Shown: positions 22,726 to 31,755 of the stretch, in pieces
How the letters are laid out: every line of letters starts with the position of its first letter
Numbering within the stretch: position 1 is the first letter of the stretch
Assembly (NCBI GenBank): GCA_033085395.1
Contig: MU853182.1
Coordinates: forward strand, 248,001-312,000
Direction of reading: 5' to 3'
Source of the DNA: Xanthoparmelia taractica
Lineage: Eukaryota; Ascomycota; Lecanoromycetes; Lecanorales; Parmeliaceae
DNA: 64,000 nt
The notes under the pieces: generated by a model
Seen by the model: the letters and a program-made list of their open reading frames with translations, nothing else
Databases searched by the model: none
What the model was told of the DNA's origin: nothing
Translations under genes and position numbers: made by a program

Positions 22726-23556
22726 TTAGTGGTCTCTGATAGAGCTTTCGCCCGCCTCTCCTCTGAGAAAGTCCGCCAACTTCTCCGGTATGCTAAGCAT
22801 CGGCAGATGCCCACTAGACTGTCGTACAGTCCTCACTGCGTCTTCAGTTAACGCAACCATGTGTTCCTGCACACGCGGCGGTATACATCGATCCAATTCG
22901 CAGACCATGTAGGTGGTAGGAATGTGGCGCCACGCGGCATATTTGAGTGGGGTTGCAAAAGCTGCGAGGTCGGAGTGGGTGGTATATGGGGACCAGTAGG
23001 CCGCGATGTCTGCGGATGTGTCGTTGTGGAAAGCATAAATAGGATCGTCAGCGAAGAGATTGCCACCCTGTCGAGCCCGGTAATATAAGTCGTAAATCAC
23101 GAATTATAGAACGAGGCAGAAGGTTAAAGAGTAAGTCACCTCGAACCTTGCCCATGGAGCTTCCATCTTGTACCTTTGAATGATATCAGGAGGACTCTCT
23201 CCTTCTTGAAGTAACCATGCCGCTATCAAGACGAGCCGTGCTACCCCACCGGACTTAGCCAGGTTAAGTCTTTCTTGAGTCGCAAAGCCTTTAACAGCTT
23301 CGCAAGTGGGGATGCTGCCATAAGAGTGAGCGACAATAATGATCTCTTTCTCAGAGTCGGAGAGCTCCTCCAAGACTTTTCGGACAGCAAGAATATCCGG
23401 CTGATTGGAAGTAAGGGGAGAGGTTGAGCCGGTGCTGGGTAGGGTTACTAGACGAGTTTGGAATCCGCAGGATTCAAGGACCTTGGCGGTGCCAACGTAG
23501 TAGGATGGCGGCAGAAAGTTGCCAGGGACAAAGACAAAGGTCGGTTTGCTGGACAT
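22726..23556 (-). CDS. Alpha/beta hydrolase fold protein
   Basis: Exons 23556-23140 and 23067-22726 give 252 residues. The proposed 72-nt intron is a multiple of three, and without it the frame meets a TAA at 23106-23104. The fold shows in FVFVPGNFLPPSYY at the start, the nucleophile elbow IVAHSYGS (Ser78), the acid in CELDRCIPP (Asp198) and the catalytic His in SSGHLPML (His226). This is the small AB hydrolase type common in filamentous fungi, related to plant salicylate-binding/methylesterase-like enzymes; the substrate is unknown. The intron donor (GTGACT) is weak, so an inactivated gene with a premature stop is the alternative. A second in-frame ATG at 23574 could add six residues. It lies between two decayed regions. 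Confidence 0.72.
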
Positions 23557-24026
23557 TTTATAACATTTTATCATTCTACCAATTGTCTTCTCCTTAGTAT
23601 ATCACAGTGTTGTCTCGATTGATTTTGATCAGCTCTCGTTTACTAATTACCTCAGTGTACCTCTGTACTCCGTTCCCAGCTCTCAAGGGTTCGCTTCACC
23701 AAATCGCGTTTGCGCAAGGTATCCAGTATACGGTATGAATACCGTGATTCTGGGTGATGCCTACTTCTAGGTGCTGGCGCCCCGTCAGACGTGGGGGGCT
23801 GCTATATAGAAGTAATTGGCTATACTATCGGAGAGGCGAAATGAAGAGTTACCGCTTGCGGTTAGCGGGCACCGATAGGCGCCTACCTTACTTCTACCTT
23901 CCACCAGGGCCTGAGCTTGCTGAGGTAAGACCGTAAGACTACTTCTAACCGGCTACATTCTTCTAAAACAAACCTCATATCTAATCTCTCAAAGTCGAGG
24001 CCGTTGTACCACAGCATCACACCACT
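23557..24026. other. Intergenic region with TACTTCTA-type motifs
   Basis: This divergent gap between the hydrolase and MZT1 holds both promoters. Copies of the string TACTTCTA(C/G/A) occur at about 23760, 23890 and 23940 and the complement at about 23810, similar to the palindromes near 35.7-36.0 kb. No gene was found. Confidence 0.5.
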
Positions 24027-24415
24027 ATGCCTGACAAAGATATTCAAGACTATGAGGTAAAGGAAGAGCTTCCGCAGCGCGAGAGATCTCGTCGCGAGAT
24101 GTCCCGTCGTGAGGCTCATCGTGAAACCCTCGAAATAATTCACGAGATATCTACGCTTTTGGTTCGGTTTCCTTGAATCCTAAAAACATAATCATACTAA
24201 CTTGAATAACAGAACACTGGTCTTTCTCGTTCGCAACTAGCATGTTCCCTATCCTTAACAGAGAACGGAGTGAATCCTGAAGCTTTAGCGGTATATATCT
24301 AACCTCAAGTAAAAGCGCTCTGGTGCTAACGCATGCCATGCGTATTTAGAACGTGATCAAGAGTTTAAGAGCTCAAAATCCAAAGAAAGAGACGAATTTC
24401 AAAGCTTCAGCGTGA
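24027..24415 (+). CDS. MZT1: Mitotic-spindle organizing protein 1 (MOZART1)
   Basis: Three small exons (24027-24161, 24213-24290, 24350-24415) encode 92 residues. All junctions are phase 0, and both introns have good branch points (ACTAAC and GCTAAC). After a charged N-terminal tail, the core reads REMSRREAHRETLEIIHEIS, then TLL-NTGLSRSQLACSLSL, TENGVNPEALA and NVIKSLRA. This matches the MOZART1 signature of a short helical protein with NTGL and NGVNPEALA-VIKEL. MZT1 binds the N-terminal domains of gamma-tubulin complex proteins at spindle pole bodies and activates microtubule nucleation. Each exon is under 140 bp, so the gene is easily missed by ORF scanning. It sits 300 bp upstream of a dead transposon, yet its frame and splice sites are intact. 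Confidence 0.9.
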
Positions 24416-24690
24416 GATGATTGCAGACGTTGGAGGTCACACGCTGCCTAGTCATATACTAATCGAGATTTGTCCAGAAAAACCAGGTGATAATAGAGCG
24501 TCGGGGGGGGGGGTATCGCTACGGTCTAATTCTTCCTATCTCGAAATACTCTAGGCTGGAGAGGTTCAAAAAGACTCTGTTATACAAAGTAATAACGTAG
24601 TTCATAAGCGACTCGAATACCTCACCTTTCTACGTGTGGATCCACCTCGAGATGCGATGGAATCATGACCCCGCCCTCTATCGTCTTTAA
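24416..24690. other. Intergenic, MZT1 3' flank to Fot1 relic
   Basis: Contains a run of nine or so G residues near 24500 and no readable gene. The 5' end of the adjacent transposon relic may lie here, but I could not place its terminal inverted repeat. Confidence 0.4.
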
Positions 24691-24699
24691 CTGAAGCTC

Positions 24700-25870
24700 G
24701 TATGATTCTTGTCCTCTAAGCTCTTAGCAAAGACGCGTCGTTAAGCCTTAGGAGCGCTGCGCAACTCTACAGCATTCCGCGAAGCACTCTCCAATCGACG
24801 CACCGGATTGAGGTCGAAATGCGGTTCTGCTGCCTGATAGATGAAGCTCACTACCTCCAAGGAATTCGTGATAGTCCAGCACGTGCTCGATCCAGATCTA
24901 CGCCGATTTCCACTCATGAAGGTTATGGCAGCTCGTGGTTATAGATACCTACAGGCGCGGGAGGCCTAAGCTACTCTAGCCAGGCAGTCGGATCTGGACA
25001 ATGGTGATCCAGGGCGTTAGTGCGCTGGGGTTGGCGATTCCCTCATATCATCATTCCGGGGAAGACTCATCAGCACGTGGTACGAGGATAACGCGATACC
25101 CCGCGATCGGGTTATCGAGGTCAGTAAGAGCGGCTGGACCACAAATACCCATAGCACTGTATGCTCTAGCACTTCAATCAACATACGAAGACCCGGACGA
25201 TCGGAACACATCGGCTTTTCCTGTATTGACGGCCACGAGAGCTCCCAGTCGATTGGAATTCCAGGATCTCTGCACCAAGGAGAAGATCGTCACCCTCTGC
25301 ATACCACTACACTCGTCACATCTACTCCAGCCACTTGACGTGGGCTGCTTTGCGCCATTGAAGCGCGCAAATGGTAGCGAGATCTCAAACCTGCCACGAT
25401 AGTCCACCACACATGTCGCCAAGATGGACTTCCTTGCCGCATTCGAGTCAACCTTTCTAAGGCTTTCGCCGAGGACAACATCTGTAGAAGTTCCCGAGGC
25501 GCTGGGCCTATCCTATTCAATCCAGATTTGGTGATATCGCAACTCAATATGCGGTTCACATACCCAGTCCGCCGGCGTCTGATACCGTTCCATAGCAGAC
25601 ACCATGCAACGCAAGCGATCTACAATCGCAATCCACGCCGCTTCAGGAACGTAATCAAACGCACCAGGGTTCCTCTCTATCTTCCATCATCGATTCGCTC
25701 AATTAGGTTACAAAAGGCGCCAAGATGATGGCACATTCGGCGCTCCTATTTCGCCATCAAGGCTCTACTCTTCACGAGGTAACTGAGGCGGCTACCAAGC
25801 GCAGGAGCCGGAAGAGAAGGTATTGCCAGAGGAAAGGGCATTGACAATTGTGGTCGACACTTAACTGGCC
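24700..25870 (+). mobile_element. Fot1/pogo-type DNA transposon relic, internally deleted
   Basis: Fragments of one DDE transposase follow each other in order but in shifting frames. They are a helix-turn-helix start (ALSKDASLSLRSAAQLYSIP then RSTLQ), GRPKLL-stop-PGSRIWT, MVIQGVSALGLAIPS, WYEDNAIPRDRVIEVSKSG then WTTN, a catalytic-block segment (DGHESSQSI), HSSHLLQPLDVGCFAPLKRA, and a basic tail near 25790-25850 (EEKVLPEERALTIVVD). The CAG-to-TAG change in PGSR and other stops fit C-to-T decay. The stretch between the DNA-binding part and GRPKLL is far too short, so the first DDE aspartate region is deleted. It cannot encode active transposase. Ends were not found. Confidence 0.8.
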
Positions 25871-27451
25871 GCTCCACGGGGGGTGACGACGAAGAATCTG
25901 GAAAGGGGCCTAAAAAGAGAATCTGCGTGGATAGAGACAACCCGCCACAGTGCCACGGTGGCCTGGCTTCAAAGGCTTGACCCGGCCCTGAGGGGGGTGG
26001 GGGGTCCGAGTCGCTTATTAATTATTCACTTCCTTCATGTTACTCAATCAATAACATTGACCTAAAAGAGACAAGGATTTCTTTATCAATCAAATTACGC
26101 AGAAAGAGTAAATGACAGACTAGCCCAAGTGAATAAAGGATACCTCCAAAGTACACAATATCTTCAGATCGTTACATCTCCGCAGTTCAGCGACTAATAA
26201 TAGCAGTCGCATTTTCCCGTGCTCCAATATGTTTCCGTCCGCCGAACTTCACCGGCTCCGCGACATTCTCTGCAGGTGCTTTCCCGACCCCTTCGGTCCC
26301 TTGTCACACCTGTTGATTCGCACGATCAATATGTACCCATCACAACTCTCTGACGTCGAACAGAGGCTCGTCCAGTACCGTTACAAGTTTCACAAGTGGG
26401 GTCGGGTCTGGAACTGCGCGGTCTACTTGATAGACTAGACATTTCGTTTTGAAAGACTGTAAGAATTCTAAAAACATGTAAGAGATAAGTATTGCTGGGA
26501 GGGTCCCACACATACTGTTCAACTTTGAATGCAAGAAGTAAAACAAAAAGAAAGGAGTAGAGGTACTATAAAAAATGAGGATATCTCTCTGTAGATTCGT
26601 TAGGTACAAGTCCAAGAAAGAGATAAGGAGGTTGAGACAAACAGTTTAATTATGTGGGCTCTAGAACGGCTCTCTGCTTGATTGCCTAACGTAGAGAACC
26701 TTGGTCCTCTAGTACGACTTTGTGGTGTCGATTCAACTGGAAAAGACTCTTTATATATATCAAAAAGGGGGCCTCTTCAACTCTTCCCTAAGCCCCTTCC
26801 AAAGCACCACCAGGAGTTGCATTATGTAAAACTCCAGCAGTTGCACCTGGTCAGCGCGCGCGCTCTGTCACCAACAACCCATGGCGTAATGTGGAAGCAG
26901 AATGCCTCGATACTTCATGGCCAGTGATCCAGCGATTTTTTATCTTGCCATGAAACGAGTGTGGTGGCCATAAAGGCTAATGGTATGAATATCGGGCTTA
27001 ATTTCCTTATCCTTTGGTTCTGGCAGGGTTGCTAAATAGCTATTTTGATGCAGCGCTTCCAGAGTAAGCTGGTTATGCAGAGGCGTCAGAGGATGCTGAA
27101 CTAGGAATGGGCCAGAACGAGTTTCAGGCGGCGAACCTACGCCATTCTCAACCTAGAGCTGTGTTATACATTAATCATACCAATAGACACCAGTCATAAG
27201 GAAGAATATGAAACAGAGTGGGTTGCTGGCTGGGCTACTGTAACATGGTGTAGCTAAAAATACCTTCGAGGCCTGTTCCCTCTCCTAAGGCCTGTCCCTA
27301 TTCTGAACCGTGTAGAAGATAGTATAGAGATTGACCAATCAAACCTACGTAGCTCCTGATTAGTCAGTCGAAATCTCTGATCAAAATATCAGAGATCAGG
27401 ACTTCAGGAGTGTACATAGTGTTGCGACCCTAGGTAAACTAGTCCTAAATA
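25871..27451. other. Decayed AT-rich intergenic DNA
   Basis: No complete gene is present. A frame at about 26229-26438 (plus) begins MFPSAELHRLRDIL and ends HKWGRVWNC, but has no splice context or family I can defend. From 27275 on, CCTGTTCC / CCTGTCCC repeats and AT-rich text suggest older transposon debris. The left flank of the TIR element begins at 27450. Confidence 0.45.
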
Positions 27452-28521
27452 CTCGTTAATCCTAGGATATGCACAATCCTAGGATATGCACAATTAGGGC
27501 TAAGGTTAGCATCACCAAAATGCCTACATCTCACCAATTGACCTCTGCTCAAGTCGCATCACTATTCAATATATTCCTCACTAAAGAATCTTACCCGTTA
27601 AGTAAAAATTAATAGAACCTCTAGAAGTAAAATTATAAAAAAAAAAATTAAGTGACTAGAAAGCTCTATAATTGCACTTCTCATATATAGCGCTTCAGGA
27701 CGATTAAACTATATCAGAAACACGCCTTTATTCGACTTATTAATAAATCTCAGCGCGCGAGACTTATTTAGAAGAATATAATGCGATAGAGTAATGAGGC
27801 GAAGTGTGATATGGGCTCGTAACGTAACTTCATCTCTTATCAGCTTATACTACTTGTAGTTAATTTAAATAATGCTAATAAAGAAGAAGAAGAAGAAGAA
27901 GAAGAAGAAGAAGAAGAGATCGTTGACTAGCTATAAGAAAGAATTATTAAAAAGAGGTGACTTAATTGCAGATAGATAGTTGAATAATAAAAGAATAATC
28001 GATTACTAGCGTCTTTTTTCATTGCTAGCAACATTGAAATATCTAGATATCTAGATATCTATCAAGTCATCGTTTTTTGGGCCTTATTGGCCTCTCACTT
28101 CGTGAAAAGACCGATACGACTTCTTCTTCTATTACTTCTTCTTCTGCTACGTCCTTTGCTATCTTTTTAATAGCCTTCTTATCTCTTTCACCTCGTCCGC
28201 CTCGCCTATCTCTTTTATCTCGCTGTTACGGCTGTGATAAAGCCTCTTACGATAAGACCTCTTACGGTGAGGCCTTCTGTGGTGAAGCCTATCAAAAGCG
28301 ATAATAATAGCAAATGTTATCATCATTATCACGAAAAACCAAGGCAATAGGAATTAAACTCACAGCCTAGTGTGGCAATTGGAACGGCCTTTCAATTAGA
28401 TCATACGGCCTCGAATAATAAGAACGTTCTATTCCAGTAGATCTATCAAAAGAATTTAAAAAAGGCAGTATTTTGGTGGGCTAGCCCTAGCCCTAATTGT
28501 GCATATCCTAGGATTAACGAG
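27452..28521. mobile_element. Degenerate Tc1/mariner-like or MITE element with terminal inverted repeats
   Basis: The left end starts CTCGTTAATCCTAGGATATG and the right end is its reverse complement; the match continues through CACAATTAGGGCTA(A/G)GG over about 42 bp. Both ends are flanked by TA, the target duplication of Tc1/mariner elements. The left repeat contains a tandem second copy of the 17-mer CCTAGGATATGCACAAT that the right end lacks. Inside, an ATG at about 27520 opens a 30-codon frame (MPTSHQLTSAQVASLFNIF) that soon meets many TAA stops. The interior is very AT-rich, as after repeat-induced point mutation. The transposase superfamily is inferred from TA flanks and size, not from recognisable catalytic residues. 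Confidence 0.6.
27881..27916. repeat. (AAG)12 microsatellite
   Basis: Twelve uninterrupted AAG units lie inside the TIR element. Confidence 0.95.
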
Positions 28522-28965
28522 TACCTAAGTGCAGGTTGGTTCTCGGGGAGAGGAGTGTCAAGGATCGTTGGTCTAATGTAGGCAAGTCACAACTATTCTG
28601 TAGATAGAATGTTTTATTGAACACAAGGAGATCTATCTTCCATGGAAATGAGCGTCTTTATATAGTCGCGATGGCTCAAGCGGCTTAAGGTAGTCAAGGC
28701 ATGAGCTTCTTGATCTTCTTGATCTTCTTGATCTTGCTCAAGGTGGTGTTAGGTCTTGGCGGTTGAGCGCCAAGCTTTTGAAAGCATTACCCTCCCAGAA
28801 GTGATGATAGACGCTCCTACGGCTTCGCAGCATCACGACAGATGGTACACGCATACAATTTCGATACCGCCTGTGAAGCAATCTAGAAGTTGCTTAACCT
28901 TATGCCTCGTCTTCAAAAAATAGCATCACGCTACCCCTGAAAAATCGTTAAGACAAGAGGCAGTC
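28522..28965. other. Possible LTR fragment and upstream region of the propeller gene
   Basis: The sequence flanking the TIR element on both sides (TGTTGCGACCCTAGG on the left, CTAAGTGCAGGTTGGTTCTC on the right) reads as one older repeat split by the insertion. A TATA-containing segment at about 28670 would fit an LTR, but no second copy is in the window. A 9-bp tandem repeat follows at 28706. Confidence 0.35.
28706..28737. repeat. 9-bp tandem repeat (TTCTTGATC)
   Basis: TTCTTGATC is repeated three times, followed by a partial unit. Its relation to the promoter of the downstream gene is unknown. Confidence 0.85.
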
Positions 28966-30895
28966 ATGAAGCCGAATGTTCGCGCTCTCGATGACTTGCT
29001 TCAGATATGGTAGCACAACATAGCGTGCCTGTGATGAGAGAGTGCTCGCTAACAGTTCATCTAGTTACGACCTGCCTCACCGTATTCATACATCCGCATC
29101 ATACCCGCTGCTTTCACCCAATGGCTCCACAATCTTGATTTACGGGCATGAGCAGGGTCTTCGCGTTGTCTGGAGAGGAGGACAACCTCTCAAACGCCGG
29201 CCAATGCCTGTGGGAAGGAAGCCCGACTCCAACGGCGTAAGTGAGGACACGATCATGCTTACGGGCTCCGATGAAGGTGCACTTGAGGATTTTGAGCTGC
29301 CGCCATATCAAGGCAATCCAGACTTTGAGGAAAAGGATGGGGAGTTCGATGTTTCGGAGCCTTACGAGCTTTTTGTACAAACATTGGATCTACCACTCGG
29401 GGTTGAGGTTCTGCATCTGGCTTTCCCGCATCTGCCAGCAGATCCCCATAGGCCAGGCCTAGAATCACTACCTATCCTCTTCTCGCAGAAGCTCGTTCTT
29501 GCTGTGGCCTGCTCTGATTTTTCGGTCAGAGTAATTCTGATCCCTCTCCTACTACCATCTCCACAAAGTAAAAGTAGACTTGAATTGAGAGATACAGCGT
29601 CGAATCTGGGCACTGGGAAAAGCATGTTTGGCGAACAGATGATTGTGCTTTCCAGCGGCACGACACATCGGAGTATCCCTAAAGGAGTCTCCGTATCAAT
29701 GACATCGAATCCTCCAGAGGATCCGGAAGACATCTACATGGGGGGAAATGATGCTAGCAATATGAAACCTGACCTTCGACGTAGTTTGCCAAGGTCTGCT
29801 TCCCGAAGTCGCAGTAGATCTCGACTTGAGGATCATCGATGGGACTTGCTCATTGCGTCGCACTCTGCAGATCTTTCCGGCTTCCTCCTAATCCATAGAA
29901 TTCCTATATCGGTGGGAAAAGCGGATTTATCTCCAGAGTTGCACATTCCGTGGCGGATTCAATATCTTGCTTCACCAACTGTATCGGTTTGTTTCAACCC
30001 TGCACTTTATCCGGCATCGCGGCACTCTCAACTACTGATAGCAGAGGCGAGGGGCGTTGTCAGGATACTGGACTGTCTTCCACAGTCGAAGGCAGCCGAA
30101 GGCTCTTGGCGCCTATCGCTTTACACCAATTTTGAGAGTTTACACGACTCCACATCAAGGCGTAAACCCATCTTAGACGCCCGATGGGTCCTGGGGGGCA
30201 AAGCAATCCTAGTGCTGCTAGCAAATGGGAAGTGGGGTATTTGGGATCTCGAGAACGCAGGCCCAAAATCCACAGATGGGACCAATCCTCCTCGGAGCAC
30301 GTCAGTAGAGTGTTTGACCTCCTTTGCGCTTGAAAGCTGGGTTGGTGATTCGTTAAAGTCGAGGAAGTTTCTCAAGACTTCGAGCACGAAGACAGAGAAC
30401 AGATCGAAACTCGCTCCCATGACTCCTGGTACCCGCAAAATGAGGCAGCAAGCATTGTTCACAGAGCCCGCGGTCCAACAAGACGGGCCTGTGCGAGGCG
30501 GGCTTTCTGTGTCGCCTGTCCACGAATCGTCGGACATCGGAGCAAATGATGAAGCTGTACTTGTATGGCACGGTAGTACCATTACCGTGATACCCAGCCT
30601 CTTCGTTCATTGGCAAAACAAAGTGCGAGGATCTGGAAACCTCTTCGGAAGCGGGGCCAAAGGCGAACCCATACTGATTAATAACATCCAACTAGGTGGA
30701 GATTCGTGCAAGGGGTCCTCTTTAATACCATCCCATCACCGCTTGGGGTTAACGAAAGACGACACAACTCCTCTGGAAGTACTGGTCACTGGAGATCATC
30801 GACTTATTATCGTGACATCGCCTATTGCAGAGCCACAAATGCCTTTGTCTCCCCATCGCCACTTGTCTCATCCACAGCCGACCAGCAGCTACTAA
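28966..30895 (+). CDS. Fungal beta-propeller-like protein, possibly Nup37-like
   Basis: The main exon begins at 29056 after a CTAACAG acceptor and runs to 30895. An upstream exon 28966-29009 (starting MKPNVRAL) joins in the right phase, but its donor (GTAGCA) is weak. The result is about 627 residues. Conserved-looking blocks are YDLPHRIH, SPNGSTILIYGHEQGLRVVW then RGG, LDLPLGVEVLHLAFP, KLVLAVACSDFSVRVI, HRWDLLIASHSADLSGFLLI and DARWVLGGKAILVLLANGKW, which read as WD40-type strands. I recall similar filamentous-fungal proteins being related to nucleoporin Nup37, but cannot verify that. The C-terminal 20 residues look wrong: coding-like sequence (ADQQLLTRGDLDVDGMDRIL) continues in another frame to 31023, suggesting a frameshift near 30830. 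Confidence 0.6.
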
Positions 30896-31023
30896 CCAGA
30901 GGAGACCTCGATGTGGATGGAATGGACCGAATCCTAGCCAGCATATCAAACACCCAAACCACGCCCACCCGCAACATTCGAAGCCTGTCTCATACGAATG
31001 GCAACAAACTCCTGATGTCGTGA

Positions 31024-31755
31024 TAATGCTGCATCTGTACATAACCGCCAGCACTACTGTTGTATCTACAATCACATTGCATAGCGTTAGATACCCAAAT
31101 GAAGCCCTTGCCCTGTTTCAATACCTAGCGCTGCTCTACCTTCACATACCCACCTTGGCTTCCCATCCCTTGTCATGTTCCAACCCCCACCTTTATATCT
31201 CATACGCGGGTACAAGGTTGAGCCTCGGGAAGATCCGTCCCCCTTACTCAGTATATCCCGCGATACATTGACAGCAACCTCTGTCAGCCGTCCGCAACGG
31301 TTTCGAACGTATCGGGACGGCTTGGCTTGGCTGGTTTGCCGCACTTGCTGTCTCAGGCTTCTTTCTGCCTGATGTTAATGCCCGAGCGCGCCTGCGTTTT
31401 CACGCAGGCTGTTGTGAGGAAGGCTGCGTTCTACTGAGATGGGACAGAGATCCACGCCTTATTGGACCATGCTTCAAGTGCTACAAAGTCCGTGCGAGTA
31501 TCTCGTTGTGCTATCACGGCCAAACCTTACAAGGATTCGAGAATTGAGAGCGTTAGCGTCGGTACATGAAGTATTGGGTTGTGAACTTTTGCTTTATTCT
31601 CTATTTGATGATGCTCGTGAGGTGCGTGTCCAAGTGGGTGGACGACAGCGTCCTTCGTGCCAGTCGCAGGCTATTTGTGAAGTCTAATTTCTCAAACAAT
31701 TGGTAGCCAACGACGCTGCCAGGTTATCGCAGGATGAGGCATGAAAAAGTGTCAA
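31024..31755. other. Intergenic region between convergent genes
   Basis: No gene is visible. A compact hairpin GCCTGCGT-TTTC-ACGCAGGC lies near 31390-31409; it could be a folded 3' end of either transcript, but this is unproven. Confidence 0.5.

Noticed and set aside
25001..25402. A 133-residue open frame as an intact gene
   Set aside because: It stitches transposase fragments from different original frames (MVIQGVSALG and HSSHLLQPLDVGCF). It is open only because several indels cancel out.
26229..26438. A 69-residue frame (MFPSAELHRL...) possibly related to a Clr5-like DNA-binding domain
   Set aside because: The similarity to the K-W-G part of Clr5 is too weak, and there is no exon context around it.
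28706..28737. CRISPR-like or regulatory array
   Set aside because: It is a simple 9-bp head-to-tail repeat with no spacers, and the genome is fungal.
30825..31271. 148-residue plus-strand frame after the propeller-like gene
   Set aside because: Low-complexity His/Ser/Pro translation without conserved blocks; the better reading is the alternative frame ending at 31023.
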